Source: Hypericum androsaemum (Eukaryota; Streptophyta; Magnoliopsida; Malpighiales; Hypericaceae). Taken from it: a stretch of 64,000 nt of DNA. The notes under the pieces are model-generated. The model searched no databases. It was not told where the DNA came from and was given only the letters and a program-made list of their open reading frames with translations. The stretch is taken from contig OZ023197.1 of the NCBI GenBank assembly GCA_963995505.1, forward strand, positions 355,001 through 419,000. The letters run 5' to 3'. The translations under genes and the position numbers were made by a program. Positions within the stretch are counted from its first letter, which is position 1. Each line of letters opens with the position of its first letter. Shown here in pieces: positions 48,901 through 61,487 of this stretch.

Positions 48901-51900
48901 CTAACACCTTCGCAAACCCAGGGACCTGACATATTTCTCAAACACATCCCTAACAACACCCTTGGTCATTGGGTCAGCAACCATATCTTGTGTAGATATG
49001 TGCTTTATACTCACCTCCTTACACGCAACCATATCCCTAATAAAGTGATATTTAATATCGATATGTTTTGCTCTGCTATGATATCTATGATCTTTAGCAA
49101 AAACTATCAACGCTTGATTATTGGTTCTTTTGAGTCGGTTAAGGATAAATGGTTCAAGAATCTCTTCAACCATACTACTTCTTGCACAGTAGCCGCAGAA
49201 GCAACATATCCTGATGTGCACTTCTCTTCGACTTCCATAGTTGACAAGGAGACACACGTCTGTTTCTTGCTACTCCATGAAATAGCACCCCCGTCAAGTA
49301 AGAAGACATATCTTGATGTGGATTTCTTTTCGTCCACATCATCACCCCAATCAGCATCGGTGTAACCTCTCAATGTTAGGTCTTGACCTTGATAGCATAG
49401 TGAGTATTCTGCAATCGTATTCAAGTATTTCATAATTCTCTTGACTACTTTTCAATGTGCATTACCTGGATTGGACTGGTATCTGCTCGCTATCCAGATA
49501 GCATAGCAAATATCTGGTCTTGTACACAATATTGCATACATTAGACAACCAACTGTATTAGCATAAAGACTTTCCATCATATCTCTCTCCTGCTGAGCTA
49601 TTTTAGGACACATGTCTTTACTAAGATGGTGACCTTTGATAATTGGGACATATTTGGGATTACTGTCATTAAAATTAAATCGTTCTACTACTTTGCAGAT
49701 ATATGTCTCTTGTGAAAGAGACAATAGCCTTTTTGAACGATTCCTCGTAATCTTAACTCCTAGTATATAATCAACTTCACCCATATCTTTCATTTCAAAG
49801 TTGAACGAAAACAAAGCTTTGAGCTCGATAAGATATCTCATGTCATCAACATATAACGTAATTATGATAAACTTCTTACCTGAGCACTTAATATAGACGC
49901 AATGGTCTTCATCTATCATTTTAAAGTCATAAGACATGATCGTATTATGAAAATGAATATACCATTGTCTAAAAGACTGCTTAAGGCCATAAATTGATCT
50001 TTTCAATTTGCAAACCATATGTTCGCTGTCTTTTTTGATGTAGCCCTCTAGCTGGACCATATAGATTTCTTCATCTAATTTTCCATTGAGAAAGGCAATT
50101 ATAACATCCATTTGATGCAGCTCAAGGTTCAAATTTTCCACGATAGTCAGAATAATCCTAATGGACGTGAATCTAACAACAGGAGCCAAAGTTTTCTCAT
50201 AGTCAACTCCTTCCTGTTGTCTAAATCCTTGGGCAACTAAGCGAGCTTTGTACCTTTCGATACTTTCGTCTGCTTTACGCTTAATTTTGAGAATCTATTT
50301 ATTTTCAATTATCATACGTCCTTTAAGTAGGTCAACCAGTTCCCAAACATAGTTTTTTATTATCATGGAAGCCATTTCTTCCTTCATCGCTTTACCCCAT
50401 TCATTTTTTTCAGGAGATGATAGAGCATCAGAAACATTCTTAGGTTCATCCTCGTCTTGTAGGATTGCTAAAAGAATCTCACTTGGAACATTATGTCTTC
50501 TTAATGATACCAAGAAAGTATTTGCAGCACCTTCAATCTCAAATCGTCGGCGTGGAATGCTAGTTCTTTTAGTTTTACGAATTTCCCAATTTTGATAAAC
50601 ATTCCTCATATATTCATCATAACCTGGAATCGTACTCCCACTGAAGCAAAAACCATACTCCAACTGGAGTTCGAAATTGTACTCCCATTAAGATGTTGAT
50701 CATTTGGATTATGAACTTCCGGATCAATTGGAGATAGAAAATCTTGATTTTCCTCCTGCATAATTCTCCCACTCGGATGGAGTGATCTAGATGATTATAG
50801 TTTATTAACTTCATATAAGGCAAGATCATTACTCACCTCTCTCAATTTTGGAAAATCTTTTTCCAATAACGTAACATCTCGTGATTCAAATTCTGTCACT
50901 TGTCCATTTTCTAGTTCGCCCACGAACACGTATCCTTTTGATACTTCAGAGTATCTTATAAAGACACTCTTTCTACCTCTCGGTCCTAATTTACCGTATG
51001 TACTCGAGGTAGAATGAACGTAAGATGCACACCCCCACGGTCTTAAGTAGCTCAGATCGGGTTTATGATATGTTCACATTTTGTTAGGGATAGTAGTGAT
51101 AGACTTAGAGGGGACACGATTTAGAACATATGTAGCGGTAAGGAGCGCATCTCCATAAAAGGATATAGGCAAATTTGCCTCTGCCATCATAGATCTAACC
51201 ATGTCAAGAAGGGTTCTATTCTTTCTTTCTGCTACCCCATTTTGTTGAGGTGTATAAGGAATGGACAACTGATGTTTAATTCCTTTTTTTTTCACAGAGC
51301 TTTAAATTCATCAGAAATATACTCACGACCACGATCAGTTCTTAAGATCTTAATCTTTCGATCTAGTTGATTCTCAGCATGATTCATAAATATCTTAAAA
51401 TAACTTATTGCTTCTGATTTATGAGAAATCAAATAGATTTGACCATATCTACTATAGTCATCTATAAAAGTGATGAAATAATATTTCCATGTCTTGCCCT
51501 CACATTCATTGGATCACAGATGTCGAAATAGACTAATTGCAATAGATCATTGGCTCTAGTTCCCTTTTCAAATAGATAGATCATCATCCTAATATAGATA
51601 GATTTTGCTCCAACCGGTAGTCGTCAGAAGTCAACAAAAATACCACGGTCCTTTGTCACATGGTCTGTTGCTCCTGAATCAATAACTCACATAGGATGAC
51701 TTTCAGTTAGAAGGATAGTACTAGATACATACAATTTACTCGCATATGAGTGAATAAGATGTACCTTCCTTTTCTCATTGCAATCTTTTACAAAATGACC
51801 CTTTTATTGACAGTTGAAATATTTTACTATTAAAATATTGTACTTTCGTTTTTTCTTCTTTCCAGAACTATTCTTATTAGTTTCAGAAGTTTCAAATTTG

Positions 51901-52618
51901 TTCTTCTTATTTTCCCAGCTTTTCTTACCTTTGCCCTTATGGCCCATCTTCCTCTTGCCCCCTCTAAAGTGAGACCCAGTCATGTGTGCTTCTGGGTGGA
52001 CTCTGATTGCTAGAAGGCGATCCTCTTCTAGCTCGAGGTGATGGGCCATGTCATCAAATGTCGTAACATTATCGGCACGGGTAAGAGTTATTTTTATGTG
52101 TTCCCAACTTGTAGGCAGGGAACAAATGACAACTTGGATCTGTTGCTCATTACTAAGCACGTGGCCAGCCTCAGCTAGCCCACTGATCATATTTGACATC
52201 TGCCTGAGATGCGTTTTCATCGAATGATCGGATGCTTTTTGTAGGTATCAAACCTTGTAGTCAAAGCTCGCAGCTTTGAAACAGAAAGCTTCCCGAATCT
52301 TTCTTTAAGTGCATCCCACAGGTCTTTGACATTTTTAAACGTACGAAATTGACTAGTGATGTCATCCATCATGGCACTTAGTAAGATGAGTCGAGCAGTA
52401 GAATTCTTCTTTTTCCAAGCTAAGTAGGCGTCTTTATCACGCCTATGCTGGGGGGTGTTGCCAGTTTTAGGTTCGACCATAATTTTACTTATGATCTCAA
52501 GAACATCTTGCTCTTCTAGCACATACTGGATCTTCATATTCCAGTTACTATAATTATCACTGTTGAGCTTCAAATTCTTATTGAGCTCGACGATAATTGA
52601 TTTTGAAGTAATCGACAT
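48901..52618 (-). pseudogene. Decayed Copia gag-pol
   Basis: Gag pieces lie at 52217-52618 (starting MSITSKSIIVELNKNLKLNS) and 51804-52220. Integrase carries [20 protein letters not shown] at 51074-51295. RT at 49452-50189 has HQMDVIIAFLNGKLDEEIYM and YVDDM with a short deletion after it. RNase H at 49107-49433 has GYTDADWG and ISWSSKKQTCVSLSTMEVE, and the C-terminus ends KYVRSLGLRRC at 48901. Frameshifts and stops separate all parts. It is not functional. Confidence 0.92.
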
Positions 52619-54574
52619 GACTATATGGAATCATAAAAAAAATGTGTGAGGAGTATGTTTCAGCAATACATTATAATTTACTATACCTTCATAACTTTAA
52701 GCGATATAAAATTTTCAATTAACCTCGAATTCGAAGTAGGTCACTGGCATGTTTCCCTCACCCTCTAAGAATTAATTTTAAACTTTAAACGTTCAAAATT
52801 CTTTGATAGTAAATTCAATAGGATATTTTACATGTAATAATTAATAATTAAATAAACAAATTATTTAATTACAGAAGCACACATGCGTCTTTATTACAAC
52901 CATGAAAATACATGAAGTTTTATACACATATGTACAAAAAAAATTTAACAAGACTTAAACCCATATAAAATTTCTACGCATTATTAAAGACTATATTTCT
53001 ATATATGACGCGGGCTGGCACATAGTTCATGATTGTCCACTTGCTAGGATAAGGGAATTCACGAACATATTCACGAGTGCAGAAGCGACGTACTTTACGC
53101 CCACTTCGCAACTTCATTGACTTATTATGAAGAATTTACTCTAAAATTATATTTCTACTCAGATATGAAATAAGACGTTCCACAGCTTTCCTATGAGTAT
53201 TTTCAGTGTCAGGAGACAGGAAAATTTCAACATTTTTCGTAATCTTCAGCGTAGCGAGAAGATCAGTGAATATCAAAAGGCAGTTATATCTGCTGTTATA
53301 ACACCCAGCCAAGATACATTATTGTATCTCATTGTGAACTGAAACAATATACATGGTAAGTACTTGTTCGTTATCTCTATGCACCTACTGAGAGATACGA
53401 TACTTTAATATCTTTTGGCACATGTTATTTGCCATTGCAACAAGCTCAGACTTGACACACTTTCTAGGACAACACATCATCTTCATTGATAACCTGCATC
53501 ATAATGCAAGTCATTTGAGTCAACTCATAATTAGTCCCAATTGATTAAAATCATAATTTTAATCATATCAATGACGAAGTGCATAAAGAATATTCACAAT
53601 ATAGCCTTTTATTGCATAATCTTTTTTTATTAAGTCTTATAACCTTCCATATTTTTAGTGTCTTAACTTTTAAAATATTGGAAGGAATATATTTTAGAAC
53701 TTATTCTAAAACATATTTTGAATTATCCATAATTTTAAAATAAAACTTTATCAAAAGATTATTGTTGTTGGGCTGAAATGGCCCCAAAAAAAATAACCCG
53801 TGTTGACCGAAGGTCAACAGATATACTGGTTGGGCGGCTAACAGATTTTATGGGCTCGGACCGTTCACTTATAGCCCAAGCGAAGGAGAGAAAAAAAATT
53901 GAAGCCCGGACACAAAACCATGAATCCAGTTTTCAGGGCAAAATTACAATTTTGTCCTCCGCACAACTCGTCATCTTCTCCCTTCCTTCTTTCTCCAGAC
54001 GCGAAGACGAGGAAGAAGAAAAAAAATTTCTTATTCACAACACAGACGACGGCGGTCTCAGAAGCTGGTCGCCAACCGTTCTTCGTGGATTTTTTTTTCG
54101 TTAATTTCTCAAGCTAAAAACGAACACCATCATCGTTCGTTGGAAGGAGAAAACTCCATAGCTCGATTTCTATCCAGTATTGGCCAAAAAAATCCGACTA
54201 CAAAGGTCGCTATAGTTGTAGTATGCTCAGGTAAAGAGATCGTGGTTCGTCGTCCACAAAATTTTGTTGATTTTGGGTTAATTGAATTGGGGGAAAAACT
54301 CCAATTTAGGATTAGGGTTCATCCCCGATTTGGGGATTTTTGGGACAAAATTACAATTTAGTCCCTCAGCTTTTTACGTGTTTGCACATAAAGACAGATT
54401 CCTTATTCGCTTCAACGCGTATAATTTCAATTATGCATCCGAGGACTACAGAAACTATAAACTCAGAAATGGTTTCATTAAATCCAATTTTTGAACCAAA
54501 AATTAAATCATACGATTTTTTTTCCAAAAATCCATTTCCAACTAGAACAAGAACCCATCTCGTTCTGATACCAA
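52619..54574 (-). other. Unusually long leader between 5' LTR and gag
   Basis: 1.96 kb with no retroviral domain. Short frames at 53778-54104 and 54140-54361 are on the opposite strand and unrecognised. It could be an extended untranslated leader or an old nested insertion; I saw no terminal repeats delimiting an insertion. Confidence 0.5.
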
Positions 54575-55066
54575 TGATGATTTCAATGGGTGATTATAAC
54601 ATACTATAATCAATAAATTATAAATTAATTGACGTTAAATTAATTAACGAACGAATTCGTTAAATTGTAAATATACTTACTTGTTGAAGTACAATATCTT
54701 TGGGATCGTAACATAGGTCTGTCACTGATCGATTCTTACTTACGATCAATTGAAGTAAGAACAATTTTTACGAATTTATCTACCTCGAAGTCGAATTGAG
54801 AATTCAGAGATCAAATTAGTAATTCGACCTCTTTTCTGTGTATCCAGCTTATGTTGTTTTTCTTCATCTTCTCCTTTTAGAAGGAGAATAACCTTCTCCT
54901 ACATCATCACCCAAAAATGGGTGTCATGTAGACAAGCTACACGTAGTAGCTTGTACACACAAGAAAATGAAGTGACAACAATTGCCACCAACTAGGTAGA
55001 TGTGGCCCAAATAGGATGTGGGCTTGGCACATGGCCCATCATCAATTCATGGGTGCAAACCCAACA
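54575..55066 (-). repeat. 5' LTR of the 7.7-kb Copia element
   Basis: 492 bp, TGATGATTTC…AACCCAACA. Confidence 0.92.
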
Positions 55067-55071
55067 AAGAC

Positions 55072-56883
55072 TAAATTAAATTTGCTTAACTAACTGGCTG
55101 ATGCAACTTGGATGTCCTAATTTTATTTTGAAGTTCTAATTATTTAAAGTCAAGATTATCATTCTCGGCTCCATAAGGATAAATTCATTACAGAAAAAGG
55201 CCCAAACTTTACAATTGGACATTACCTCGTCGGATTTGGGCACAAAACAATGGGCACTTAAGCTTAATCGGTTAATCATAGGACTGTCGTGCACGGGGGT
55301 AGAAAATTATTTGAATAATTTGAATCTGAAATATTTACATTATCAATTATTCAGAATATTAAAATAATCAAAATATTTAGATACCCAATATCAGATTTTT
55401 TGCGTTCACCCATATACTAAGAATTTCAATACTGATCTTCTTTTGTAGAAGTAAAGAAATTGTGGTTAATTTAATCGAATAATATTCGTTTGATCTTGCC
55501 GGAGAATCATTGGAAATGCAACCAGAGCTAGTCGTCGATTGGCTGATAAAGTCCGTTGTTATCTGTTTGCTCTAATTTTATCACAACTAGATAAAAGGTA
55601 AGCATATAATTCAGATTTGTATATTTTATTGTTAGTAGATGATGATATTTTTGGTCTATATCATTGTAATCTGTGATTTTAATTGTCCTACCCATACTTG
55701 CAGTTCATGTCCTTTAAGGACAAATGGACAATTAAAATTTTCTGTATTTTTTATCCAATTTGTTTTTTTTGGGTTGATATTTCTATTGTGAAATTTTTGT
55801 ATTGAGTGTCATGCATTGTAAAATATTATTTAAGAGGTGACTTTCTAAATAATATTTTTTCTAATAAATATTGAATTTGTCCTTAATTTCACCCCAAAAA
55901 AATACTGAATTTGTCTGGTTGACTAGGACAATTAATGGAATAACTTGACTTTTTCTTTGAAAGGACTTTTCTCGATGTTAAATTAACTGAAAGTTCCAAC
56001 TTAAATGACCTTCCATTATCCCTGATGACAAATGACTGGATTTTCCGAAATGATGAAAGATTCAAGCTCAGTTAAATGGAAATTCCATAAAGAACATATT
56101 TAATTGATTCGTAGATAAACACAAACTAAAGAAATTACTCGGGGCCTTGTACAATTTTGAAAGCACTCCACTAGCATGTTAATATTTGCATTTCAGGACT
56201 TATCGCCAAAAAAAAATATATAGTACATTATGAGCGATGGCATTTTGGTACATTATGAGTGATGGCATTTTGGTAATTTCGTATATTATTTGGGATTTAA
56301 ATTGATTTGGAGGACTAAAAATTTTAATTTTTCCAAAATTAAAGATTAATTAACTAAAATATTAAAACATGAAATAGTGCATTATGACAAATCTTGGCAT
56401 CTATGAGTTTTTTCCCTAATAAAATGGAACGGAAGCCACCATAGGATTAAAGTGGATACCATGTTCTGTCTCTAATATATAAATTATATACCTAAATGAA
56501 AAAAAAACATATCGGTTTGATTTAATAATAAGATCGAATGTCAACGGGTCAACGATTCTTCTCGATGATACATCAATTTGTTTTAAGCATAATGACGTTT
56601 CTCTCTCATCTATATTTAACTATTTTCCCTCTTTTCATATATTTTCAGTTTTTAAGGAGAGAGAATCAATTGTGATCTGTCATTAATTTGGTTGTGAAAT
56701 AATAAAAAAATACAATAAATTTCTGGTAGTTGGGGCACCCCTGTCGAGAAAAGGAAGAAAATTGGTAGGAGATACTTGATTTAAATTTTACTAATGTAAA
56801 AAATATTATTATGAGAGTTGTTTTTTAAATCTGACAGTTCTCGATTCTAAAAAATTTGAGATTTTTTTATAAAACAAACATGA
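55072..56883. other. Intergenic, no gene seen
   Basis: AT-rich. A 12-bp stem (TTTTAATTGTCC with GGACAATTAAAA, about 55677-55740) and a short tandem repeat (56223-56272) are the only structures seen. Confidence 0.5.
56223..56272. repeat. Tandem repeat, 25-bp unit, two copies
   Basis: GTACATTATGAG(C/T)GATGG followed by CATTTTG, repeated once with one substitution. Confidence 0.85.
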
Positions 56884-56892
56884 ATTATACTA

Positions 56893-57980
56893 GGAAAAAT
56901 TACTCTGTAGCCTTTCGACTTTACTTAAATATACTCAAAAGTCTCTCCTGTTTGTAAAATACACGTCGACGTCCCTCGTTTTTAATTTTATTATACTTTC
57001 GGATCCCTAGCTGACGTCAGCAACTCTTTTTTTTTGTTTTTGTCATTGAAATGATAAAAATACCCTTAAAAAAATCATCCCTTCCTCCCGATCTTTCCAA
57101 CTCGCCGACAGCGACCCAACAAACAAAAACTTAAATCAAATGCATCAACCGTCCTCTAGTTCATCATCCGTCTTGGTCCTCTCCTCCAGTCGTGGAAGGA
57201 GACCACCTCATCCTTGTCATCGTCCGCCCCGAAGCCTTCTATGAGGGAGGCGAGATGCAACTTCTATGAGGGAGGCGAGATGCAGCTCTGGGAGGAGCGA
57301 CGGCAGAAGGGGCCGGTAAGATCGAGAAAGAGATCTCTCTCGAAAGACTGACCTGTTTGGCCTCCCGAAGGACTGAGCTCCCTTCTCCACGTCTGCCTGC
57401 GCAGCCTTGGCCGAAACCCGCTCGAGGTTAGGGACAAGCTCCCGCTCGAGCGCAGACACATAAATAGCTCCGGCAGGCAGGGGGTAGAACTCGAACTCGG
57501 CGGGCTCCCCATCGACGAAGACGCTCTTGATTCCAATTTTCCCAGCGTGAAGGCCCACTATGCCGATGTCGGGGACGGCGATCTCCAAGTCGGTGTAGCC
57601 GTGGATTTGGCGGTTGGGGAGTCCCTTCTCACCCCCGACGATGGCACCTATGGTCAATCCATCTGGTTGTCGATGGAGAGGAAGGAAGAAGGAGATGATT
57701 TGTTGGTGGGATTGAGGATAGTGGTGACCGTAGCAGCGGGATCGAGTTTTTATTTTTTAGGGTTTTTTTTTCGCCGGAAAGATGACCGGAGATCTAAGTT
57801 GACCGGAGTAAGGGTATTTTGGTTATTTCATTGACAAAAATGAAAAAAATTGCTAACGTGCGCCAGGGACCCGAAAGTATAATAAAATCAAACACAAGGG
57901 ACGTCGGCGTGCATTTTACAAACATGGAAAACTTTTTAATATATTTAAGCAAACTCGAAGGACTACAGAATAATTTTTCC
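56893..57980. mobile_element. Pack-MULE carrying a TAF2 gene fragment
   Basis: Terminal inverted repeats of about 130 bp start GGAAAAATTACTCTGTAG; the other end is GGAAAAATTATTCTGTAG on the minus strand. They contain TTTTATTATACTTTCGG and a CTGACGTCAGC block, as in the 15765-16825 element. The flanking 9-mers ATTATACTA (56884-56892) and TTTATACTA (57981-57989) match at 8 of 9. The GC-rich core is host-gene-derived (separate entry). No transposase. Confidence 0.87.
57217..57657 (-). pseudogene. Captured TAF2 (TFIID subunit 2) N-terminal fragment in an open frame
   Basis: A 146-codon minus-strand frame. Residues 16-95 (57612 down to 57373) match the plant TAF2 N-terminus as I recall it: IHGYTDLEIAVPDIGIVGLH, IKSVFVDGEPAEFEFYP and YVSALERELVPNL. 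The normal protein is a TFIID subunit of well over 1,000 residues with an M1-aminopeptidase-like fold; only this edge is present. Flanking codons (before residue 16 and after about 95) look unrelated and may be other captured pieces or TE sequence. The frame has no stop, which is unusual for a dead capture. Whether it is transcribed is unknown. Confidence 0.75.
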
Positions 57981-58068
57981 TTTATACTATTAGGCTTAGT
58001 TTTCCTTGTCCCTATTTTTTGTATACGTTGTCGAAATTTTCCTAGCCAGGCCCACATAGAAAAATAAA

Positions 58069-59270
58069 GGGAAAAGTCCACATTAGTACATTGTAGTTTG
58101 CTTGATTATCAGAAATAGGTTTGTGGTTTCAAACTCATCAAGGAAGTCTCCTGTGGTTTCACAGACTCATCAATTAAAGGCTCGGATAGCTCTCCGAGCC
58201 TAGTCAGCATCCTTGGAGCTTGCCACATCAGAACTGTGTCATTTTTTGGCCTAGGTGGCACTCCACGTCGGATTAATTATTAACCCAAAATTGCTGACAT
58301 GGCCTAGGTGCCACGTAGGATTAATTATTAACCCAAAATTATTAACCCACATCATTCTGACGTCCTCCTCCTTCTTCCTCCTCCTTCCCTTTCTTCCTTC
58401 ATCCCCTGTCAAAAACCCAAACCCACGAATCCCCTATCAAAACCCCAAACCCATGAATCCTTCATCCCCTGTCAAAAATCCAAACCTACGATCCAACAAC
58501 CAAGACACCAGGGGGAGGAGACGATGTGTGGCCGGCTCCAACGACGTCATCGTCGTTTCCTCGGTCTCGACATTGGAGCAGCGACTTTGCCATTGGTCTC
58601 TCCACCCCCGACGACTACAACTTCAACTCAAGTGAAATCGGGGTTCTCGTCCAGCCGGGTTCAGCCACGGCTTAGACGAACTCCACTCGTAGGCAAAAAC
58701 CCACACGACCGGCGGCGGTGACGGGTTCGAAAAAAACCCTAGATCCCCAGAAATTTGAAACCAATAAGAGAGGTTACAATTTGTTTCGAAGCTTACCAGT
58801 GAACTTTACTGAGGAAATGGGAGGCGAGGGGAAGAGGTTGTGAGGGGTGGGAGGCGAGGGGGAGAGGTCGGGAGGGGGATGGGAGGGGAGGGAGGCGAGG
58901 GGGAGAGGTCGGGAGGGGGATGGGAGGGGAGGGAGGCGAGGGGAAGAGGTTTGGAGGGAGGATGGGAAAAGAATCGAGGGAGAGGGAGGATTATATATTT
59001 AAAGGGGTTTAAAAAAAAGAATGGCAATTTTTGATTTTTTAACTTTCCACGTCAGCATTTTGGGTAAAAATTACGTGGCATGCCACATGGGACAAAAAAT
59101 GACGTCGTTCTGATATGGAGGGCCAATGGATGCTGACTAGGCTCGGGGAGCTATCCGAGCCTTTAGTTGATGAGTTCGTAAAAACACAGGACCCTTTTTG
59201 ATGAGTTTAAAACCACAAACCTATTTCTGATAATCAAGCAAACCACAATGTACTAATGTAGACTTTTCCC
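58069..59270. mobile_element. Mutator-like TIR element, perfect 9-bp target duplication
   Basis: The target duplication AAAAATAAA is exact (58060-58068 and 59271-59279). Long inverted repeats start GGGAAAAGTCCACATTAGTA; the other end is GGGAAAAGTCTACATTAGTA on the minus strand. They include GGCTCGG(A/G)(T/G)AGCT blocks and extend about 200 bp. The core has a pyrimidine-rich part with repeated CCCTGTCAAAAA(C/T)CCAAACC (58400-58490) and a G-rich tandem repeat (58815-58960). An open frame at 58255-58635 is unrecognised; a host capture is possible but unproven. Confidence 0.88.
58815..58960. repeat. G-rich tandem repeats inside the MULE
   Basis: Units of the type GGGAGGCGAGGGGGAGAGGTC repeated about four times, alternating with GGGATGGGAGGGGAG. 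The tract has many G-runs on the plus strand. Confidence 0.8.
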
Positions 59271-59279
59271 AAAAATAAA

Positions 59280-61487
59280 ATATTAGGTGGAGGAAAACAA
59301 TATGAGGAAGAGACGAGTGAACTTATAATTTGGGTGCTAGCTAGCGGCCACCGATTTCATGTTCCACAGCTTTTAAATTCGCTGAAGGGAAGAAAGAGAA
59401 AAGGTCTTTCCGCGTCTAGGAAAAAAAAAACCATTTCTCCATGTTTCTGTGTTAACGTAGCGATTAGTCTCACTCGAGTCGAATATATTTTTAGAAAATT
59501 GTAGAACTTTTCAATATATAATTTTAATATTGATGTGATTGGTTTTTTTATTAAGCTAAAAACCCTTTATGATCAGTTCATTTAATATAAGTCAGGCTTA
59601 TTTCCAAATAAAAACTAAAATTTTCCAGATCTTCACTCGTGACTTGGCTAATTTTGAGCAAGTGCCTTCAGCGGCCGGCAAGGGGAAACAAGGACCTAAT
59701 CATCGTAACTTGCGGCATTAATTCTGTTGTTGCTTGCTGTCTTCCTCTCTTACAAGGAAACGTAGAACGATATATTTGATTGATGTGATTTGAAAGTTTA
59801 GTATTGACATTAATTTATATCTATATAAACAATCACCACCGAATTACATCACTTTCAAAATGCATGTTCAACGTCAAAAAAAGTTTTTGTTGTAAAAAAT
59901 TATTCGCTCTTCGAATTCTTATTAAAACGACTAATAAAGTTTCAAAAAATTGAACGGTAAACTTGAAAAAAATTTCACTACCAATTTTAAATATAACTAC
60001 ATATTTAAAGATATTTGAACTCCATACCTACAATTTAACCAAGCAGGCCGGATTGAGCACGGGTGCAAGAGACTGAGAGAGTATTAGGATATAATCAAGG
60101 AAGGCAAAAGATACACTATAATCCTAAACTATACGCGAGGGTGCTACTGTATCACACGATTTAATATTAAAAATATAATCTATCTAGTAGTATATATTAT
60201 TTAGATAGTCGAATATTTTTTTGATTATTTTTAAGAGATGTTTAGCACTTAACAGTATTGGAATAATATATTTGTGCACATTTGACGTTACTTTTTGATG
60301 GATAATAATATTTTTAATATAAAAAAACTTACTGTTTAACCAGAACAATAATAATATTGCCACCAAGTTTGGTCGTCGTAGGAGTTGTGGCATTGAAGAA
60401 ATAATTAATTTTGTAAGATGCACAAGGGTCCCTTGTGTTTTGTTGTAATGTGTATGTAGGTATTGTCACCAATTTGTTCTCTTTTTGGCCCCACCAATGT
60501 CATCTCCAGTTCTCCACAACGTATACATACCACAGATTTGATCTTCTGTTCGGTGGATAACCTCAATTTGGAATTGATAACGACAAGCAAAATTGCGCAA
60601 TCTTTATTATAGCTATATTCCATTTCTCTCTCTTCCAGTCTTGCATCACACCACCATCAAAGGTTTTGGTTAATATCACATGGTATGTGGTTGTTTATTA
60701 CAGATTCGAATATGATATTATTTAGTCTACTGTACCGATTAATCTTGGTTCAAGTGGGATTAGACTTTCAAAAAGTGAAAAAAATTCTTTACACTAGTTC
60801 GTTCCTAAAAATGCGAACTCAAAACTTACTTAAATTAGAATAATACACACATCGATTTATTTAAGTGATCGTTGATACGTGGTTTCTTTCTGCCTTAAAG
60901 CAAATAACATTATAGGACATATACAATATCGCCGCATAAAAATATTAATATTGCCGCATCCCAATGCACTTGATCATAAGCTGTCACGTATTATATATAG
61001 TTGATTCATGCACTTCAGTAATTCATCCGCCAATTAACTTTAGCCGAAAGGCGAAGGGAATGCATAATATTTGTTGTAATTATAACATATCAGCTGATAA
61101 TTTATTTGACATAATTGGACTAATTAATATAAAATTTAAAAAGAAATAAAATAAACCTTTACAATTCTCTTTGTTGCTTTTCTAAATTTTTATAAAATTA
61201 AATACTAGGAAATTATGTGCCAAAGTTAAGCAATTCTAATTTTTGATTTTAACTAAATTTTGATTGAGCTTAAGGTCGATACCATCATGGACATTCTTAA
61301 AAAACTATTAATTATCAACAAGCAGATCAACTAGTAACAAATAATTTTGACTTAACCAAATGTCTCGAAATCTACTAATGGGAATACACTTTCACCAGCA
61401 TTGGATATTAAGATTTTATTATATTTTTAGTATCAATTTGAATCCAAATTAGTTGATTCAGTAAAAATCAATTGCGAACACCAAAAA
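59280..61487. other. Intergenic, no gene seen
   Basis: AT-rich. Open frames are short and featureless on both strands. Confidence 0.5.

Larger units (their letters stand above)
47328..55066 (-). mobile_element. Full-length, decayed Copia LTR retrotransposon
   Basis: LTRs 47328-47824 and 54575-55066 with an exact target duplication AAGAC (47323-47327 and 55067-55071). On the minus strand the 5' LTR is followed by TTGGTATCAGAAC (initiator-Met-tRNA site). The purine tract GAGTGGGAGAA lies at the 3' LTR. Length is 7,739 bp. Pol is broken by frameshifts and stops. About 1.9 kb separates the 5' LTR from gag, and about 1.1 kb lies between pol and the 3' LTR. Confidence 0.93.

Noticed and set aside
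57264..57536. Ser-rich frame overlapping the TAF2 fragment
   Set aside because: Shadow of the frame with TAF2 similarity.
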